From positions 22,618 to 86,617 of the forward strand of contig NZ_JAHXGQ010000018.1 of the NCBI RefSeq assembly GCF_019375475.1: a DNA stretch of 64,000 bases, in the 5' to 3' direction. Made by a program: the position numbers and the translations under genes. The notes beneath the pieces were generated by a model that searched no databases, was not told the DNA's origin, and saw only the letters and a program-made list of their open reading frames with translations. Every line of letters starts with the position of its first letter. The first letter of the stretch is position 1. Below, piece by piece: positions 61,539 through 64,000 of the stretch. Origin of the DNA: Saccharothrix obliqua (GTDB lineage: Bacteria; Actinomycetota; Actinomycetes; Mycobacteriales; Pseudonocardiaceae).

Positions 61539-62243
61539 ATGGCCGTGGTGATCGGCACACGGACCGGCTTCGAACTAGTGGAAGGCGCGGCAGCGGAAGA
61601 CGTGCGCCGCGGCACCCCCCTCAGCACCGTCAACACCGACTCCGCACACAGCACCCCCCGCCCCCTCTACCGCCTGGAGCCGCACCCTTCCACCCTCTCC
61701 ACCCCTTCCACCCACGCCGTAACCGCCGGCACCGCCAGCACGGCCACCAGCACGGCCGCCACGGCCATCACCACTCCAGGCCCGTCCCAGCACACAGGCC
61801 CAAGGGTCCTGCGCCGCTTCGAGGACACCCGCCGCCCAGGCGCCACTCCACGCACCGCTCCACTCACCACTTCGCGCATCACCCCAGGCACCCGCCCGAT
61901 GGCAGTGCGAACACCCTTGGAAGCGCCATGCGAGTCCCGCGAGGACCGCCACCCAGCGCTCCAGTTCGCCCTCTACGCCGCGGCGACCGTGGCAGCCGCA
62001 GTAGCCCTGAGCCTCTTCTACCTATTCGCGTCAGGCGCCACCACGGTCCCCGAACGCACCAGCGTGGTGCACGTCCAGGTAGGTGAGTCGCTAGAAGAGG
62101 TAGCCCAGCGCGCCGCCCCGAACAGCGACCCGGATGCCGTAGCGGAACGCATCAGGTCCCTCAACAACCTGACCAACGACACCCCCATCACCCCGGGCCA
62201 ACCCCTGGTGGTGCCAGACGGCCGCTCCGCCCCCACTCCGTAA
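61539..62243 (+). CDS. SOS-induced LysM membrane protein (Rv2719c-like cell-division suppressor)
   Basis: 234 residues: a long Thr/Pro/Ser-rich cytoplasmic N-terminus (~140 residues), one transmembrane helix (ALYAAATVAAAVALSLFYLFA) and an extracytoplasmic LysM domain (VHVQVGESLEEVAQRAAPN...LNNLTNDTPITPGQPLVVP). Divergence from lexA and the perfect SOS box match M. tuberculosis Rv2719c (ChiZ) and Corynebacterium DivS, which block division after DNA damage. GGGAGG precedes the ATG. A structured repeat begins 23 bp after the stop. Confidence 0.88.
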   Translation: MAVVIGTRTGFELVEGAAAEDVRRGTPLSTVNTDSAHSTPRPLYRLEPHPSTLSTPSTHAVTAGTASTATSTAATAITTPGPSQHTGPRVLRRFEDTRRPGATPRTAPLTTSRITPGTRPMAVRTPLEAPCESREDRHPALQFALYAAATVAAAVALSLFYLFASGATTVPERTSVVHVQVGESLEEVAQRAAPNSDPDAVAERIRSLNNLTNDTPITPGQPLVVPDGRSAPTP

Positions 62244-62266
62244 CTCCCAGCCGCCCCCCAAGGCTG

Positions 62267-62459
62267 CGTGTCATCCCCGTATGGCCTGCCCGCAGGGAAC
62301 CGCATGTGTCAAGGGGGATCGAACCGCACTGGTGGGCACGCAAAAATCGATCCCCCTTGACACATGTGGTTGTCTTTGACCAGGTCATACGGGGATGGCA
62401 CGACGCCGGACGCTTTTCGTGTCATCCTTGGCGGTCTGCCGCGCGGCGAGCGCTCTTTT
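62267..62459 (+). repeat. Structured hairpin repeat, copy 3 (rightward)
   Basis: Outer 17-bp arms (62267-62283 with 62386-62402) pair with one G-T wobble. The inner stem is 25 bp (62298-62322 with 62347-62371) with one wobble and a core (GCATGTGTCAAGGGGGATCG) unrelated to copies 1 and 2 apart from the basal AACC. The loop is longer (24 bases). The right internal-loop strand GTCTTTGACCAGGT is identical to copy 1. The tail (62403-62459) carries CATCCTTGGCGGTCTGCC, GCCGCGCGGC, GAGCGCTC and a T-run. Confidence 0.92.
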
Positions 62460-62462
62460 CAT

Positions 62463-63249
62463 TCTTTCAGCGGTGTCGCCAAGCACCGCAACAGCGACGC
62501 GCGCAACAAAAACACCAACGCCCCCATGCGGTCACCAATAACGCGGCCGAACAACGCGGCACAGGACAACTCCGCGACCCGCGGCGGTCGACGCGAATAT
62601 TGAATCCAGCCATCGGGCGGTCCGGCCTCCGGCCCGCGCGGTTTGGCCTCCGGCCCCCGATGTCCATTATCCCACGAGGCACCGACACTCCTGGCGAATG
62701 GACCTTTGCGCCGCTTTGAACGCAACCTCTTCAGGGCGACCACGCGACCGTTGGAGCCAACGCTCACGCACGTGCGGGCCGGGTCCGCGGCGGCTTCACC
62801 CCTCGGGGCCAAGCGACCGAGGCGGGAGTCGGGGTCGTGGCCGAGACCGGGGCACGACGTTCGAGAGCCATGACCCCAGCCGAAGCCAGACCCACGCGAA
62901 GCCAGGCCGAGCCACCGCACCACCGCACCACCGCAAGACGACGCCCGACACGCGAGCGACCCGCGAGCCATCACCTCCACCCCACCCCGGAGGGCTTACA
63001 GTCGCCGCACCCCCTGAGGCCGGCGTCACGGAGACCCGACCACCACCAGGTAGCCACCCCGTCGCAGCGAGTTTCACTCCACCGTGTCTCCCACGACACG
63101 CCGGACACCAACTTGCACCATCTGGGCGGCAGGCATAGGTTGACCCCTACATCTAGTGGTTACACCGTTGTAGTTAGTCCACAGGTTGGGGTATTCCCCA
63201 CCACCCGGGCTAGCGCGACGGGTGCTGCGCCGGGGAGGGGTGACCAGTC
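62463..63249. other. Gene-poor region upstream of nrdR
   Basis: About 790 bases. A 173-codon open frame on the minus strand (62459-62980) has no ribosome site, family or consistent third-position bias. A plus-strand segment near 62860-63000 is C/A-rich. I see no B12 riboswitch box (GCCACTG). The last 110 bases contain the nrdR promoter region. Confidence 0.5.
63140..63180 (+). promoter_or_regulatory. nrdR promoter region with NrdR-box-like motif
   Basis: CTACATCTAGT (63147-63157) fits the NrdR-box core CwAtATaTwGt at 9 of 11 positions. A degenerate second copy (ACACCGTTGTAG, 63162-63173) follows. TTGACC at 63140-63145 is a possible -35. Autoregulation of nrdRJ by NrdR is known in Streptomyces. 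Confidence 0.5.
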
Positions 63250-63702
63250 GTGCGCTGTCCGTTCTGCCGCAACTCGGACTCCCGCGTGGTGGACTCGCGC
63301 GAGGTGGACGAGGGACAGGTCATCCGCCGTCGCAGGTCGTGCTCCAGCTGCGGCCGTCGGTTCACGACGGTCGAGGAGGCGGTCCTCGCGGTGGTGAAGC
63401 GCTCCGGCGTGACCGAGCCCTTCAGCCGGGACAAGGTGGTCACCGGCGTGCGCCGTGCGTGCCAGGGGCGGCCGGTCGACGAGGACGCCTTCCACCTCCT
63501 GGCCCAGCGGGTGGAGGAGTCGATCCGGTCGACGGGGTGCGCCGAGATACCCAGCCACGAGGTGGGGTTGGCGATCCTGGGCCCGCTGCGGGAGCTGGAC
63601 GAGGTCGCGTACCTGCGGTTCGCCAGCGTCTACCGCTCGTTCTCCTCGGTGGAGGACTTCGAGAAGGAAATCGCGGACCTGCGCAACGCGCAACGCGCCT
63701 GA
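63250..63702 (+). CDS. nrdR: Ribonucleotide reductase regulator NrdR
   Basis: 150 residues: N-terminal zinc ribbon (C3, C6, C31, C34; CPFC ... CSSC) and an ATP-cone domain (VVKRSGVTEPFSRDKVVTGVRRAC, about 46-136) that senses ATP/dATP. Represses ribonucleotide reductase genes. GTG start with GGGGAGGGG upstream. Followed by nrdJ after a 199-bp leader rich in CA repeats, the usual nrdRJ order. Confidence 0.96.
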   Translation: MRCPFCRNSDSRVVDSREVDEGQVIRRRRSCSSCGRRFTTVEEAVLAVVKRSGVTEPFSRDKVVTGVRRACQGRPVDEDAFHLLAQRVEESIRSTGCAEIPSHEVGLAILGPLRELDEVAYLRFASVYRSFSSVEDFEKEIADLRNAQRA

Positions 63703-63901
63703 AACCCCCACCAGTAACACCAGCCACACAAGAACCAGAAACACCTTCGCACTCACGCACGCACACACAGCACAAACACGCACGCAGCACACAGCAGCTG
63801 CACATAAGCTCGCCCGCGACCGCCTACGGACGGGAGCCCGGACGTTGGTCGCGTCCACGACGCCTACGATTCACGACAACGCGCGGAAAGAGGAACGGGG
63901 A
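63703..63901 (+). other. CA-rich leader between nrdR and nrdJ
   Basis: The first ~110 bases are strikingly C/A-rich on the plus strand (for example ACGCACGCACACACAGCAC near 63750-63770), giving an mRNA segment with few G and little potential structure. No gene. Ends with GAACGGGGA before the nrdJ ATG. Confidence 0.6.
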
Positions 63902-64000
63902 ATGACGGAGACCGTTGGTGGCTCCAGCAAGAAGACGGCCACCCGCGACGGTGCGGGGGAGAAGCGCCTCAAGGTGGAACGCGTCTACACCACCAAGGGC
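63902..64000 (+). CDS. nrdJ: B12-dependent ribonucleotide reductase NrdJ (5' end only)
   Basis: The first 33 codons of a gene that continues beyond the window: MTETVGGSSKKTATRDG followed by the LKVERVYTT segment typical of class II NrdJ N-termini. The full enzyme reduces ribonucleotides with adenosylcobalamin and would be near 950 residues. AGGAACGGGGA supplies the ribosome site. Identity rests on the N-terminal motif and the nrdR context. Confidence 0.87.
   Translation, partial: MTETVGGSSKKTATRDGAGEKRLKVERVYTTKG

Noticed and set aside
50357..62402. Integron attC sites
   Set aside because: The elements are imperfect palindromes of the right size, but their ends lack the RYYYAAC/GTTRRRY core sites and no integrase or cassette array is visible.
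62459..62980. 173-codon minus-strand frame upstream of nrdR
   Set aside because: No ribosome site, no recognised domain, and its 3' part runs into the structured repeat tail.
62463..63249. Cobalamin riboswitch ahead of nrdR-nrdJ
   Set aside because: No B12 box found on the plus strand; an NrdR-box-like motif is the better explanation.

Overview
The window is chromosomal DNA of a high-GC actinobacterium. GTG and TTG starts are frequent, G/C dominates third codon positions, genes are packed with many 4-bp ATGA/GTGA overlaps, and mycothiol-type, IdeR and B12-dependent NrdJ genes are present. The right half keeps the gene order of the M. tuberculosis Rv2733c-Rv2718c block (miaB, small membrane protein, DUF349, LigB-like, miaA, dapF, hflX, lexA, LysM protein, nrdR). 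The DUF3558-like lipoprotein and overall content suggest Pseudonocardiaceae (Saccharothrix/Lentzea/Actinosynnema-like); the genus is inference.

Layout. 0.65-5.4 kb: GNAT enzyme, DrrAB-type exporter, RtcB ligase and two paralogous small genes closed by an intrinsic terminator. 5.4-12.2 kb: leftward cluster with two permeases, an ATPase, a binding protein, a phosphonatase-like HAD hydrolase, an FAD amine oxidase and a GntR regulator, read as uptake and oxidative breakdown of an aminophosphonate. 12.3-17.1 kb: orphan glutamate-type binding lipoprotein, then a protein acetyltransferase (GNAT plus acyl-CoA-synthetase-like) two bases downstream of an AcuC deacetylase. 17.2-24.0 kb: lipoprotein, rhodanese, and a coupled ideR-galK-galE-S9 peptidase run. 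24.0-27.7 kb: a strand-asymmetric, repeat-rich stretch carrying a DUF4192 gene with a ~530-residue Pro-rich tail and 15-bp minisatellites. 27.7-41.8 kb: secreted M23 and S15 peptidases, MFS/LysR/GH4, endonuclease V, polysaccharide lyase, NAT, CGNR regulator, CBS protein, two very small basic genes, EcsC and baeRF proteins. 41.8-48.3 kb: gluABCD uptake operon with internal hairpins, a two-component system and an orphan TAXI receptor. 48.3-64 kb: the conserved RNA-modification/lysine-biosynthesis/SOS/NrdR block, ending inside nrdJ.

Most unusual feature. Three copies (50.36, 51.33 and 62.27 kb) of a ~175-195-bp structured repeat. Each is a 119-136-bp nested hairpin with conserved outer arms, a conserved internal loop and inner arms of 25-27 bp whose sequence differs between copies while pairing is preserved, followed by a conserved tail ending in T-runs. 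Each copy lies 23-60 bp past the stop codon of a gene and points away from it. Two copies face each other around a creatininase-family gene with two TTA codons that interrupts the otherwise conserved order, so the gene looks like an inserted cassette. No transposase, CRISPR array, tRNA or rRNA gene was found.
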